This document shows, piece by piece, positions 36,708 through 48,503 of a DNA stretch of 64,000 bases. Both the position numbers and the translations under genes were made by a program. This DNA is from Hordeum vulgare subsp. vulgare. Taxonomy: Eukaryota; Streptophyta; Magnoliopsida; Poales; Poaceae. The number at the start of each line of letters is the position of its first letter. Position 1 is the stretch's first letter. The notes below the pieces were generated by a model. It was not told the origin of the DNA, did not search any database, and saw only the letters and a list, made by a program, of their open reading frames with translations. The DNA lies in the NCBI RefSeq assembly GCF_904849725.1, contig NC_058522.1, positions 234,831,084 to 234,895,083 on the forward strand. The letters run 5' to 3'.

Positions 36708-37195
36708 TGTCGTGGTTTTGTCATGGCAGATGTCCTCGTGAAAGGACTTAGTACTGGAGCCATCGCACCTTGGTGGCGACTCAAAGGGGTTAAGCGGGAG
36801 AGACACGGCGATTTACCCAGGTTCGGCCCCTCGAGAAGAGGTAATAGCCTACGTCCTGCTTTGTGTGTATTGATGTGGATTCGATTACAAGGAAGGCGTA
36901 ACTCGCCTAAACCTAGCTTTCGATGATTTCTAACCTACCTCTCCCCCTCCAGACTCGCCTTTATATATAGGTCGAAGCCTTAGGGTTTACAAGAGTCCCT
37001 TCCTTTTTACAAATCGTGACCACCACGATCTCTAAGTCGCCGTCTTGCAAAACCCAGAGTCCTTCCATAAATCATAACCATCCTGCGACTTCGAACCGCC
37101 CTGGCTGAGGCCCAACTAGCCTTAGAGGATGAATTGCCTTAACAGTAACCCGGCCCATATTTGGCGGGTCACTTTAACAGGCAATATCCCCAACA
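36708..37195 (-). repeat. 3' LTR of the Tat element
   Basis: On plus it begins TGTCGTGGTTTTGTC and ends ATATCCCCAACA. The next bases inward (37196-37209) read, on the minus strand, AATTTGGGGCCTAA, a purine-rich candidate for the polypurine tract. Confidence 0.93.
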
Positions 37196-37498
37196 TTAGG
37201 CCCCAAATTGACTTGAATCTTCACGCCAATGCTTCCATTTTATTCGAAGGCGATTCACTCCTCTGTGTTCCTCCGTACACCAGAAATCTTAACTCGCCAA
37301 CTCGTACCGGCAAAAGTCTCTGAGCCGCCAACGCATTTCCCATCAGTACTTTCCTTAGCCCTTGATTTCCGGGAACTCCAACACAATCCCAACGGATCTT
37401 TTAGTGCGTCATTATCCCAAAATTTTCGGGCGCCATCATGGCGAATCTTTCCTTCCTCAACAGTTCCCGCTCACGGCGCCTCGATCCCCGCGCCCGTC

Positions 37499-38402
37499 CT
37501 GATAAATAGGTGGAAGGGACAGGGCTGACACCGGCCACCTACCAGTCCCGTCAATACCTCCACCATCATCTCAGCGAGAAGAAACGCTCCGCATCCCGAA
37601 GGCTTCGCCACCGGCCGCAAACTTCACCCCCGTCCGAAGTACTCCAGTGCTGCCCGCAGGCCGTTGCCGTTCGAGGAGCTCCGGCGCCGCCCGCAAGCCG
37701 TCGCCGTTCGAGGAGCTCCGGCGCCGCCCGCAAGCCGCTGCCGTTCGAAGAGCTCCGGCGCCGTTCGAGGAGCTCCAGCGCCGCCCGCACGTCGTCGCCA
37801 TCGCCAGGCTCCACCGCCGCCGAGGGTCCCCTCATTCTCCAACAGCCTCCATCATCACCGATCTTCTTCGACCAAGATCTTCAGGTTAGGCCACTGTTTC
37901 CCCTTCTTTAAGGGTAGATTTAGTTCTTGTTCTTGCCGCCGCCACTGCCATAGCTCCGAAGCTCTATGCTCGTCACCATCTTAACTGTCGAACTGATTAG
38001 TCCGAGCGCCATTAGGGCACCTAGTGCTTCGAACAATCCTATCCATCTGTGCCCTTGCGAATTTTCTAAATAGACTAGTCTTTTCAAACACGAGGCACCA
38101 TCCTGATCGCACATCGTTCATGTTTTAGCCATGTCCATAAGCTTTTATATCTGTTGAATAGATCCATTCCTCTTTCACTGTTTGCAAAAAGCTGTTTGGA
38201 AACCTTGTCCTTCCCTTAGTGTTTTGGAGAGAATAAATTTTAGCACCCACAATAGCGTCGCCTCTGAAAATAGCCTTGCTCCGATAGGTCGCCACATCAG
38301 CCCAACCCGGCCTCCCAATCCGGCGGGTTAAGCAGAAGCTAGTCCCGAATCACATAGTAAATGTTCGAGACATGTAATACCATTTTCTTGCCTATTTGTA
38401 GC
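37499..38402 (+). promoter_or_regulatory. Promoter-like segment, GC-rich leader and first intron of the Tat antisense gene
   Basis: A TATA-like box (TGATAAATAGG, 37499-37509) precedes a GC-rich stretch that ends in a donor TTCAG/GTTAGG (GT at 37885-37886). The matching acceptor is TTTGTAG (AG at 38400-38401), one base before the ATG at 38403. The leader contains a 37-bp repeat (see separate entry). Because 37 is not a multiple of three and the frames there overlap on both strands, I read it as untranslated. Promoter and splice sites are inferred from sequence. Confidence 0.5.
37660..37792 (+). repeat. 37-bp GC-rich tandem repeat in antisense-gene leader
   Basis: Copies anchored at TTCGAGGAGCTCC start near 37670, 37707 and 37744, with a truncated copy at 37764. 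The unit is GC-rich (GCCGCCCGCAAGCCG). This repeat generates long spurious frames on both strands. Confidence 0.75.
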
Positions 38403-41400
38403 ATGGGTGCCGTTTTCAAGAGCGATTGGCTTCCCACCAAAGTCGATGATGCTGTTTTGGCGAATTACGTGAAAGCGGGCTGCTTGGATCCTCAAGACGT
38501 CATTGGATGGCGCACCGGGTTAGGAGAAGACCTACCCAACCCCAAGGAAGGGGAGATTGTAGTTTTTGTGGAACACTTAGAACGGGGTTTTAAGCCGCCC
38601 GGATCTAAATTCCTTAGAGACGCCCTGAATTTTATGAACGTCCGACTCCAGGATTTGGGACCCAATTCCATAAGCAACCTGAGTCAATTCCAAGTCCTTT
38701 GCGAAGCTTATTTGTGGATCGAGCCTTCCGTCCCCCTGTTTTGGTACTTTTTCCACTTGAATCGCCAGACAGAATTCCACAATGGCCCCAGTTTGGAACT
38801 TGGCGGGGTCAACGTCCAGCGTCGCAGGGACAGTCCGTTTCCTGCACTCACTATGCCCAGCCATCCCAAAGGCTGGGGTGAATCTTGGTTTTACTGCAAA
38901 GAAACATCCCCTGCCGGCGAGAACAAACTTCAGGGCTACTGGCCAAGCCGCCTCCCGGTCAACTTCAAGCTCCCCGACAAGCTAACCGAGGAAGAAGAGT
39001 CGGAATTCGTCCCAATTCTGTCCGAACTGAGATCCTTGACTAACAACGGTCTCACCGGGGTTGACCTGATCCGCTGCTGGGTCGAATGGCGGATCCTTCC
39101 TCTGAGCCGCCGAGAAGGCTTGATGTGCGATTTTGACGGTACTCTGGATCATCCCCAATGCTACTTTCACACAGCATTAACGGAAAAAGACATCGTCGCC
39201 ATCATCAAGAAGCTGACCGGCGAGCCTACAGCAAAGTGCGGCCAAATCGGCCTTAAGCCCTTCTGCAAGATTAACCCGGCGCCCAAGGTAACCAAGATTA
39301 ACTCGCCGTCAATTTTTATTCCATCTGTTTTTACTGTCATCGTGACTTCATGCCACATCCCTTTCCAGAAAGGCGACAAGTTCTGGTCTCGGAGACCTAA
39401 GAAACAAGCCATGAAGAGTGCTAAGCCGTCTTCCAAGAAAAACAAAGGCAAAGGTAAATCGGCTGCGGCCGAGCCATCCGAAGTCGACGAATCTCAAGCT
39501 GGCGACGCACTCTCCGAGGTACCAATCCGTCCTCTTTTTCACTCGCCACCTATTACCTTTTAACTTCTATTTATCTCTCACTCCTCTTATAATAGAACGA
39601 AGATAACGAAAGTCAGGAAGATTCTGTCGAGGTAATTTCCGTCTCCTCCGATTCATCTCCTTCTCCACCTAAGCCGGCCCGGCGAATATGTGGAAAAGTA
39701 CCTCTCTCACATCCAAATGCCCATTTGGGCCCAAATTTCTTACTGAAGAAAACGCAGCACGCCTCGAAACGGAAAACGCGAAGTCATTCTGGCGACCTAA
39801 CACCTGGCTTGCCAACAACGAACAAAAGAAAACCAAGCGAGGTACCTCCCTTTTTTTATTTGAGCAACCACTGTTCGTGTTGCTTTGGATCACAGTCATA
39901 ACCCGCCTGTTATTATCGATGTACAAATTCTACAGGATTCTCCCCCCACTTCTGGCGACTCAGTGATGTCGACCCTTCCACCAATGATCCGAGTCCCGGG
40001 GTAAGTTTCTTGTCCTGATCCTTGAGAATAGTACTCTTTTTAATTTTCTAACACGCCTATCTCATTTATTAGGGCGCAAGCCAAAAAGAGGAAAACCAGT
40101 GGATCAATCCCTGATGCCACTTCTGAACCTCCAAGGAAAGCAACTCCGACTCAAGAAGATCCGAGTCAAAACGAGCCGACAATTCAAGCAAATCCTCCTG
40201 AGTCGCCCAAAGGATCAACGGATGTCCCTAGATCACCGGTCGTAATGGCGAGAGCTGATGACCCAGATGCTGTGGTCATTACTGGTTTTAGTTTCTCCAA
40301 GCCGGCAGCAACAATCCTCTCCAAACATATAGCATCCCCTTCTCCATCAATTCCCGAGTCTGGGCCTTCCAAGGCGAAACTTTCTGACTATGCAGGTCTG
40401 GAGTTTAAAGAACTCTGTTCTGGCTTCGCAAGTCGCCTGGAAGCGAGTTACGAGATGGAAAAAAATCTGCTGAAGATGTTAAATAACAAGCATGAGGTAA
40501 AATTTATACTCTATATTATTCCCAGTAACCCCCAAGGGCCGGGTCATCAGTAAAATGATGAGCCGGGTCTTTTAAAAGCTTCGCGACCAGTAACCCCCAA
40601 GGGCCGGGTCATCAGTAAAATGATGAGCCGGGTCTTGATTTCTGTATAATTTCTCTTGAGAAATTATACATTATCCCCCAAGTGTCAGGGGTATTGCCTT
40701 GCAATAATTCTGAGACTTGTCTTTGTTTTAAATTTTGAACAGGAAAGCCTTGCCCAGACCGAACTGGCCCTGGGCGACTTAAGAAAAAACTTGGCTGACC
40801 AACAAGATGCCCGAACTCAGTCGGAAGACAAATATAAGTTGGCTCTGGTTGAATTGGAAAAGCTCAAAGCCGAGTTAGAAAGAACTCAGGCTGACCACAG
40901 CGCGGTTTTGACGAGAGCCGAAAAAGCAGAAGCAAAGCTGGCAACTGTGCAGCAGGAGCTATCCGGCTTAAAGCGCCATATTTCCAACATGACACAAGCC
41001 ATCTTTGGTAAGCTTTACCTAACTCTCCAATCTTATCCTCTTCCTTGGGCAAATTCCTTAATGTTTAACTTACCAGTTATTTAATCACAGGCTCGAGAGT
41101 CGCCAATTTGCAAGACGACAGCGTGTTGATGCTGAAGGCGATCTATACACTGACGGAACAACTATACACAGGCAGTGTGCTGACCGTCAAAGCTGTGATA
41201 GGTGCAAAGGAGCCCATAACTTCCATCAAGAAGGTGCTTGGATATCTATCCACACTGCCTCCCCAGATCGGCGAGTTAACCCGATTAACCGCCCGGAAGG
41301 GTGTCCTGACGGCTCTGTGTCGCTGCCTGGCGTATGCTCCAGAAATTAATTTGGAAGAAGTAGCTGCCGGCTTCCCTCAGCTTAAAGATGACGGCTCGGA

Positions 41401-41710
41401 GTTCGTGGAAGAAGACTACCAGAAGGTTGTCAAGGATTCTCGACTGGCCGCGACTCGACTCGCCGCCAGCCTTGACTTGACAAAGTATCAGGCGGCTTAT
41501 GATGACAAGAATAAGAAAATCAGCCCGCCAACCTTCGTGGTGACCAACCTTATCCCTCGGCGACCCAAGAATCCCTTCGACTGGGAAACAGACCTGGCAT
41601 CAATCTTGACCGATGAAGACAATTTTGCCTCTTTGTCCAGATGCAATTGGGTCTTGGGCGACTTACAAATCGAAGCTGGTCAGAGCTCACGCCAAGACTT
41701 AGCGGAATAG
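38403..41710 (+). CDS. Antisense, spliced gene of the Tat element (putative gypsy-type transposon protein)
   Basis: Seven coding exons join without a stop: 38403-39287, 39369-39518, 39596-39841, 39936-40000, 40073-40496, 40743-41007 and 41091-41710. Every junction has GT...AG, and phases agree at each step, including a phase-2 junction at 40000/40073 and a phase-1 junction at 41007/41091. The total is 885 codons with the stop. Exon 1 (MGAVFKSDWLPTKVDDA to the KGWGESWFYCKE region) resembles the plant putative gypsy-type transposon domain (Pfam Transposase_28). Exons 2-5 are Ser/Pro/Lys-rich with basic clusters (KKNKGKGK, KKRK) like nuclear localisation signals. Exon 6 is a strong coiled coil, and exon 7 a helical C-terminus. 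Molecular function is unknown. Comparable antisense ORFs are known in Tat-branch elements (for example Grande). Intron 1 within the coding part (39288-39368) is 81 nt and open in frame, so retention would not truncate the product. Confidence 0.82.
40522..40637 (+). repeat. Duplicated 65-bp unit inside an intron of the antisense gene
   Basis: Two near-identical copies starting with CAGTAACCCCCAAGGGCC at 40523 and 40588, each ending GAGCCGGGTCTT. They lie in the intron 40497-40742 and do not touch its splice sites. Confidence 0.85.
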
Positions 41711-42536
41711 ATTTTCCTTGAATTTGGCCCAAGAGCCATGTAATAGTCAGTACTATCTTTTGATGACATCTTCTGCCAAAAAACCCTTATACCGCTTTTG
41801 AGGCGGTTTAAAATATTTTGTTAACCCTTATCAGAATCGCCTGAAATGCTCAATCCGCCAAGGACGAAAACCTTGAGCACATTACGTGTGAAAATAAAAG
41901 AACTACAAACAGTTTCAATGAATAAGCAATGAGGATAAAAATCTCCAAGGTCAAATCATAACACGAGTAATTTTGTCGGCTCATACGGTCGCGACAGGAG
42001 GAGGCGAGTCAGAAAGCTCGTGCACCCACCCTTAATGCAGGTTTCGTCGGCTCATACGATCGCGACAGGAGGAGGCGAGTCAGAAAGCTCGTGCACCCAC
42101 CCTTAATGCAGGTTTCGTCGGCTCATACGGTCGCGACAGGAGGAGGCGAGTCAGAAAGCTCGTGCACCCACCCTTAATGCAGGTTTCGTCGGCTCATACT
42201 GTCGCGACAGGAGGAGGCGAGTCAGAAAGCTCGTGCACCCACCCTTAATGCAGGTTTCGTCGGCTCATACGGTCGCGACAGGAGGAGGCGAGTCAGAAAG
42301 CTCGTGCACCCACCCTTAATGCAGGTTTCGTCGGCTCATACTGTCGCGACAGGAGGAGGCGAGTCAGAAAGCTCGTGCACCCACCCTTAATGCATGTTCT
42401 GTCGGCACATAAGGTCGCAACAGGATGTCATGAAATTGCTCTCTTTTTCTTAAAGAAGAAGCCCCCGAGTCAGGGAAACATTATATTATTCCATAACGAA
42501 AACTGAAAAACTTACAAAGCATGGAGTTTTAAGAAC
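41711..42536. other. Region between convergent genes of the Tat element, with tandem array
   Basis: This interval separates the stop of the antisense gene (41710) from the stop of gag-pol (42537), and transcription from both sides converges on it. It is non-coding. The middle is filled by the 71-bp array; the sides are unique AT-rich DNA. Confidence 0.75.
41971..42434 (-). repeat. 71-bp tandem repeat array in Tat 3' region
   Basis: Copies anchored at GTCGGCTCATAC start at 41975, 42046, 42117, 42188, 42259 and 42330, exactly 71 bp apart. A seventh, degraded partial copy starts at 42401. The six full copies differ by only a few bases (CGGT, CGAT or CTGT after CATA). Variable tandem arrays downstream of pol are typical of Tat/Ogre elements and can seed satellite DNA. 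Confidence 0.95.
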
Positions 42537-45500
42537 TCAAGTGTAATAAGGCCGCAAATGGGCAATATTCCAAGGGCGAGTTGACTCAGCCCCCGTAGTC
42601 GGTCGATCAGGCCGAAGATCCATCAAGTAGTAAGAACCATTGCGGAGGTTCTTGCTGACAACGAAAGGTCCCTCCCAAGGGGGCGAAAGCTTGTGCATGC
42701 CTGCCCGATCTTGTATTAGTCGAAGCACCAAATCGCCTTCCTGGAAGGTCCGACTCTTCACCCGGCGACTATGATAACGCCACAGATCTTGCTGATAGAT
42801 CGCCGAACGAGCCGCTGCTAAGTCACGTGCCTCTTCCAAGGCATCCAAAGAGTCCTGACACGCCAGCTCGTTGTCTTGCTCCACATATGCGGCGACTCTA
42901 AGAGAATCATGCCTTATGTCAGTAGGGAGGACGGCCTCTGCACCATAGACCAAGAAGAAAGGGGTGAACCCCGTCGACCGATTCGGGGTTGTCCGGATGC
43001 TCCATAATACCGAAGGTAACTCCTCCACCCAACATCCTGGAGTTCTTTCCAGGGGGATTATGAGCCGAGGTTTGATCCCTCGCAAAACTTCCTGATTCGC
43101 CCGCTCGGCCTGTCCGTTTGACTGCGGGTGAGCAACTGCAGAGATATCAAGCCGGATATGTTCACGGCGACAGAAATCCAGCATCGCTCCTTGGGACAAG
43201 TTAGTACCATTGTCCGTGATGATACTGTGCGGATACCCAAAACGGAAAATCAGCTTCTTCAGAAATTTTACCGCAGTCTCTGCATCGCAAGTCCCAACAG
43301 GCTCCGCCTCAACCCATTTAGTGAATTTATCAACCGCCACCAATAAGTGAGCTTTCTTGTTGGCGGACATCTTAAAGGGACCGACCATGTCCAGCCCCCA
43401 GACCGCGAAAGGCCAAGTAATGGGGATCATCCTCAATTCTTGAGCCGGCACATGAGCCTGTCTCCCGTATCGTTGGCACCCCTCACACCGCCGTACTATA
43501 TCTTATGCATCTGCGTGAGCTGTCAACCAGAAGAAACCGTGTCGAAAGGCTTTTGATACCAAAGAACGTGACCCGGCGTGATGTCCGCAGTCTCCAGAAT
43601 GGATGTCATTAAGGATTGTGCATCCTTCCTCGGAGGAGACGCACCGCTGAAAGACCCTTGAAGCACTTCGTTTATATAGCTCTCCATTAATGATGACCAT
43701 GGACTTGCTACGTCGAACAATCTGGCGAGCCAAAACTTCGTCAGTGGGTAACTCGCCACGAGCAAGATAAGCTAGATAAGGAAGAGCCCAATCCGGAGCG
43801 ATATGGAGAGCCGCCACAAGCTGAGACTCGGGATCTGGTATCGCCAATTCCTCCTCCGTGGGTACAGTTACGGACGGTTTATGCAGGACATCCAAGAAGA
43901 CATTAGGGGGGACCGGTTTTCTCTGTGAGCCGAGTCGCGAGAGGGCATCAGCTGCTTCGTTGAGTCGCCGATCAACATGATCAACCTGGTACCCATGAAA
44001 ATAGCCCGCCACGTCAGATACGGCTCGCCTGTAAGTCGCCATCATAGGATCTCGAGAGTCCCAGGTGCCCGAAACCTGTTGCGCCACCAGATCTGAGTCC
44101 CCAAAACATCTGACTCGGGTTAGGTTCATCTCTTTTGCTAGTCGCAAACCGTAAAGCAGAGCTTCATACTCTGCTGCATTATTTGTACAAGGGAACATGA
44201 GCCGGAGGACGTAGCAGAACTTATCTCCTTGAGGGGATATCAACACCACACCAGCCCCCGAGCCCTCCAACTGCCTGGATCCATCAAAATAAATAGTCCA
44301 ATAGGTAAGGTCAGGCCGATCTTCCGGAGCCTGAAGCTCCGTCCAATCATTGACGAAATCAACTAGTGCTTGGGACTTGACGGCCGTGTGGGGGGTATAC
44401 TGAATGTGATGTGACCCAAGTTCTATTGCCCATTTGGCGATTCGCCCTGTTGCCTCACGGTTTTGGATGACGTCGCCGAGGGGCGCGGAGCTGACCACGG
44501 TGATTGGGTGTTCTTGGAAATAATGTTTAAGCTTTCGACTCGCCATGAACACCCCATAGACCAGTTTCTGCCAATGTGGGTATCGCTGTTTGGAAAGAGT
44601 TAACACCTCACTGATAAAGTACACCGGGCGTTGTACCGGGTATTCCTTTCCTTCCTCCTTTCTTTCGACGACCACAGCCATGCTGACCGCTTTGGAATTC
44701 GCGGCGATATACAGGAGCATAGGCTCCTTTTCAGTCGGGGCCGCCAGGACCGGCGGGTTAACCAATTCATGTTTCAGGGCCTGAAGTGCCTCGTCAGCCT
44801 CCTCTGTCCACACGAATCGGTCAGACTTCCTCAACAATTGATAGAGCGGAATCGCCTTTTCTTCGAGGCTGCTTACAAAACGACTGAGAGCCGCAATGCG
44901 ACCCGCCAATCGCTGAACTTGGTTAACATTCGTCGGCTTGCCGAGGGAGGTAACTGCTTCAATTTTGTCCGGGTTAGCCTCGATGCCGCGCTCAGATACC
45001 AAGAAACCCAGTAGTTTTCCCGCAGGTACGCCGAAAACGCACTTGGTAGGATTTAGCTTCATCTGATATACCCGTAAATTATCAAAGGTTTCCTTAAGGT
45101 CTTCCAGAAGTGTCTCCTCCCGACGGGTCTTGATCACAATGTCGTCAACATAAGCATGGACGTTGCGGCCAATTTGGCTATGAAGACAATTCTGGATGCA
45201 GCGTTGGTAAGTCGCTCCTGCGCTCTTGAGCCCGAACGGCATGGACACATAGCAAAAGGCCCCGAAGGGGGTTATGAAAGCAGTCTTTTCTTGATCTTCC
45301 ACAGCCATTTTGATCTGATGATAACCTGAATAGGCGTCCAAAAAGCACAATCGTTCGCATCCCGCCACCGAGTCAATGATTTGGTCGATGCGGGGAAGAG
45401 CGAAAGGATCCTTGGGGCAAGCTCTGTTGAGGTCCGTATAGTCAATACACATACGGAACGTGCCATTCTTCTTGAGTACTAACACCGGGTTAGCTAGCCA

Positions 45501-48491
45501 TTTGGGGTGAAAGACTTCCACGATGAACCCGGCGGCTAAAAGACGGGCGACTTCCTCTCCAATCGCCTTCCGTCGCTCCTCGTTAAACCTGCGGAGGTAT
45601 TGTTGGACAGGTTTGCATTTTGGGTCAATATTAAGATGGTGCTCAGCGAATTCTCTCGGTACACCCGGCATGTCAGAGGGTTTCCATGCGAAGATGTCCC
45701 GATTCTCACGGATGAATTCGATGAGCGCGCTTTCCTATTTGGGGTCCAGACCCGTTCCAATGGTAAACTGCTTGGATGAGTCGCCAGGGACGAAGTCGAC
45801 TGTCTTCGTGTCATCCGTTGGTTTGAACTTGAGGGGCGACTCGGAATCTGTAGTTGGTTTCTTGAGTGGTGACATGTCTGCCGGGTCAACATTGGCCCGG
45901 TGGTTTTTGAGCTCTTCCGCCGCGCAGGCGACTTCCGCGTAGGCCGCGTCTCCTTCCTCACACTCCTTTGCAATTCTTCTATCTCCGTCGACCGTGATGG
46001 GCCCTTTAGGACCAGGCATTTTGAGCTTGAGGTAGACGTAGCACGGGCAGGCCATGAAGCGAGTGTAAGCCGGTCGCCCGAACAGCGCATGATACGGGCT
46101 TTTTAATTTGACCACCTCGAAGACCAGAGACTCCGACCTGTAGTTCTGTGCAGTTCCAAACGCTACTGAGAGCCTGACCCAGCCAATCGGATAAGCGGAT
46201 TTGCCCGGGACGATGCCGTGGAAAACCGTGGTTGACGGCATCAAGTCTTTCTCTAATAGATTCATCCTCCGGAAGGTGTCGAAGTATAGGATATTAATGC
46301 TGCTGCCGCCATCCATTAGTACTTTCGATAGAGTGTAACCCGCCACTTGGGGAGCCACGACCAAGGCCAGGTCGCCCAGGTTATCTATTCTCGGCGGGTG
46401 ATCCTCTCTGCTCCACGTTATGGTCTGTTCGGACCAGTGGAGATATCTGGGAACTGCCGGCTCAATTACGTTGTACGCCCGGTGATTTACCTTTTTATCA
46501 CGTCTGCAAGCATTAGTGGTGAAAACATGATATTGCCCATTACTTAGCTGTTTAGGATTGTTGCGGAAGCCCCCATGGTCATCCTGGTCCTGCGGAGCCC
46601 CCTGTGGGGGCGGCTGCTGGAAGACTCCCGGCGGGTTGTACCGCCGGTGGTGGTGCACCGGGTACTGGCCGCCGCCTGGCTGCGGCCCCCCCTGAGCCTC
46701 TTGTTCGGGAAAACCGCCGAAGGGGTTGTGCCTTTGGTTGGGCGCGGCGAGTTGGTCTTGGCGACGGTTCGGGTCTTCGCTCTGGCTCTTCTTGATTGCC
46801 TCGGCCCGAAATTCCCGCATCACGAAGCAATTCTCCCAGGAGTGGCCCGCCGGGCCGTCGGCCGTGGCGTGGTGCGGGCAAGGGCCTTTGAGCAGCTCTT
46901 CGTAGTTACGCGGTCTTTTCCCACTGAAGCCTTGATTCTTCTTTTTGCCGTCATTGGCGTTGGTGTTGGCGACCAGATCCGAGGGCTCCTCATGCGGCCT
47001 ACGCTTGCCGTTGGTCCCCTGGTTATGACGGTTGCGGCCTTGGAGGCAGGTATGCTTATTCGTTGAATCGCCCTTCTTGGGCGAGTTACCCTTACCATCC
47101 TCGCCGGGATCCTTGGTATCATCGGCTTCGGCGTACCTAGTGAGGGTATCCATCAGCTCGCCATTATCCTGAACTTTCCGTTTGAGTCGCCCCAGTTTCT
47201 AGACTAGCGGTTCGTAGTGGCAGTTGTGCTCGAGGATAAGCACAGCTTGCGCTGCCGTGATGCCATCCGATGAATGGATAATTTCCGCGACTCGCCGCGA
47301 CCAATGATGCGCCGACTCATCCGGGCGTTGCACGCAGTGTTGCAAGTCGACGATTGTCATCGGTCGTTTACAGGTTCCCCGGAATTTTTTGATGAAATGC
47401 TCCTTTAACTCGGCCCAGGACTGGATAGAATTGGGGGGTAAATTTTTCAACCAAGTGTGTGCCGATCCCTCGAGCATCATGGTGAAATATCTGGCGCAAA
47501 CCGCCTCGTTTACGTCGAGCATGTCCATGGCGATCTCATAGCCCTCGATCCAAGATGTTGGTTCGAGATCTGGTGTGTAATTAGGCACCTTTCTTGGTCC
47601 TTTGAAATCCTTGGGCATTCTTTCGTTTCGAAGGGCCAGGGACAAGCAGGGCACCCCAACTCGCCCTCCGGTCCCCGCGGGAGGGGTCTGAGCTTCTTGA
47701 GTGTTGGGTGGACCTCTGCCCGGCGGGTCCCGCTCGGGCGGGTTGTCCTGCGGGAGGTGTCGCGGGGCGCTGTTTACGGCTGGCTGATCCTCCGGCCAAC
47801 CCCTGGTATAGCTCGCCTGGGGGGTGGAGTGTAATCGCTCGGGGCTGTGCGAGAACTGCGCGTTTTGGACCACCGCCGTTTTCAACATCTCGATGGCGTT
47901 CCTTGCTTCGATCTCAGCTGGGGTGTTGCCGTGGATCGGGAGAGACTCCAGATGGTGAGTTGCGGCAAGCATGTTATCCACCGGGTTAGAGAAGTGGCCT
48001 CGGGGGGTACGGAAACGAGGAATTTGACCCTCAGTCGGCTGAATCGGCGGGTTAGGAGGGCGGCCCATCCCTCCTGCTGGAGCGGCTCCCATCCCGGGTG
48101 TTTGGGGAGTGTCGAACAGGCGAGTCGGATTGAGATCATGGGGCAGGCGTCCCTGGTGCCTCCGCTGATGAATGGCGTCGGATGCGCGCTGCTGTCCTTC
48201 AAGCCGCCAATTGTCGGTGTTCAACCGCATCCTTTCGGCCGTGATCTGGGCCTGTCGAGTTTCCATCCTGGCGGACTCCGTCTCAGCATCCTGATGGGCC
48301 TTCGCCACCGCCTCCCTCAGTTTTGCTAACTCCGCATTTATCTCTTCTTGGTTCTCTGGCGTGAGGGGGGTTGACATTAGTCTTGTGATTTCCGCCGCTA
48401 AATCCACCTGGACTGCTGACGCACTTCTGGACGTCCCGCCGGTTCCATCGCCCCCGGCGGGGTTCTGTGCGGGTTGAGTCGCCCCAGCCAT
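42537..48491 (-). pseudogene. Tat gag-pol polyprotein, one frame with three stops
   Basis: All 1985 codons from the ATG at 48491 to the stop at 42537 stay in one frame; stops occur at 47199-47201 (TAG), 45735-45737 (TAG) and 43503-43505 (TAA). Domains in order: gag with WAELKEHFIKKFRGTCKRP near 47370; a short His/Cys-rich segment; aspartic protease with VLMDGGSSINILYFD near 46300; RT 45600-44950 with KWLANPVLVLKKNG, FLDAYSGYHQI and YVDDIVIKT; RNase H 44900-44400; a second RNase H 44320-43900 with YFDGSRQ, AAEYEALLYGL, GDSDLV and NEAADALSRL; and integrase 43700-42540 with zinc ligands ending CEGC, WGLDMVGPF, ITDNGTNL and HPQSNGQAERANQE. The catalytic residues of RT and integrase are present. 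A first RNase H followed by a second one is the hallmark of the Tat branch. With three stops it is probably not active, although readthrough could give fragments. Confidence 0.9.
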
Positions 48492-48503
48492 GTAGATGGC
48501 GAT

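Noticed and set aside
37510..37984. Frames in both strands over the 37-bp repeats
   Set aside because: The repeat unit of 37 is not a multiple of three, so each copy shifts frame. The region reads better as a spliced leader.
41971..42434. CRISPR-like array
   Set aside because: Units are contiguous 71-bp tandem repeats with no unique spacers, inside a plant retrotransposon.
46575..47066. Plus-strand frame opposite Tat gag-pol
   Set aside because: It lies antisense to the protease-gag region, which has clear homology on the minus strand. No domain is seen in this frame, unlike the true antisense gene at 38403-41710.
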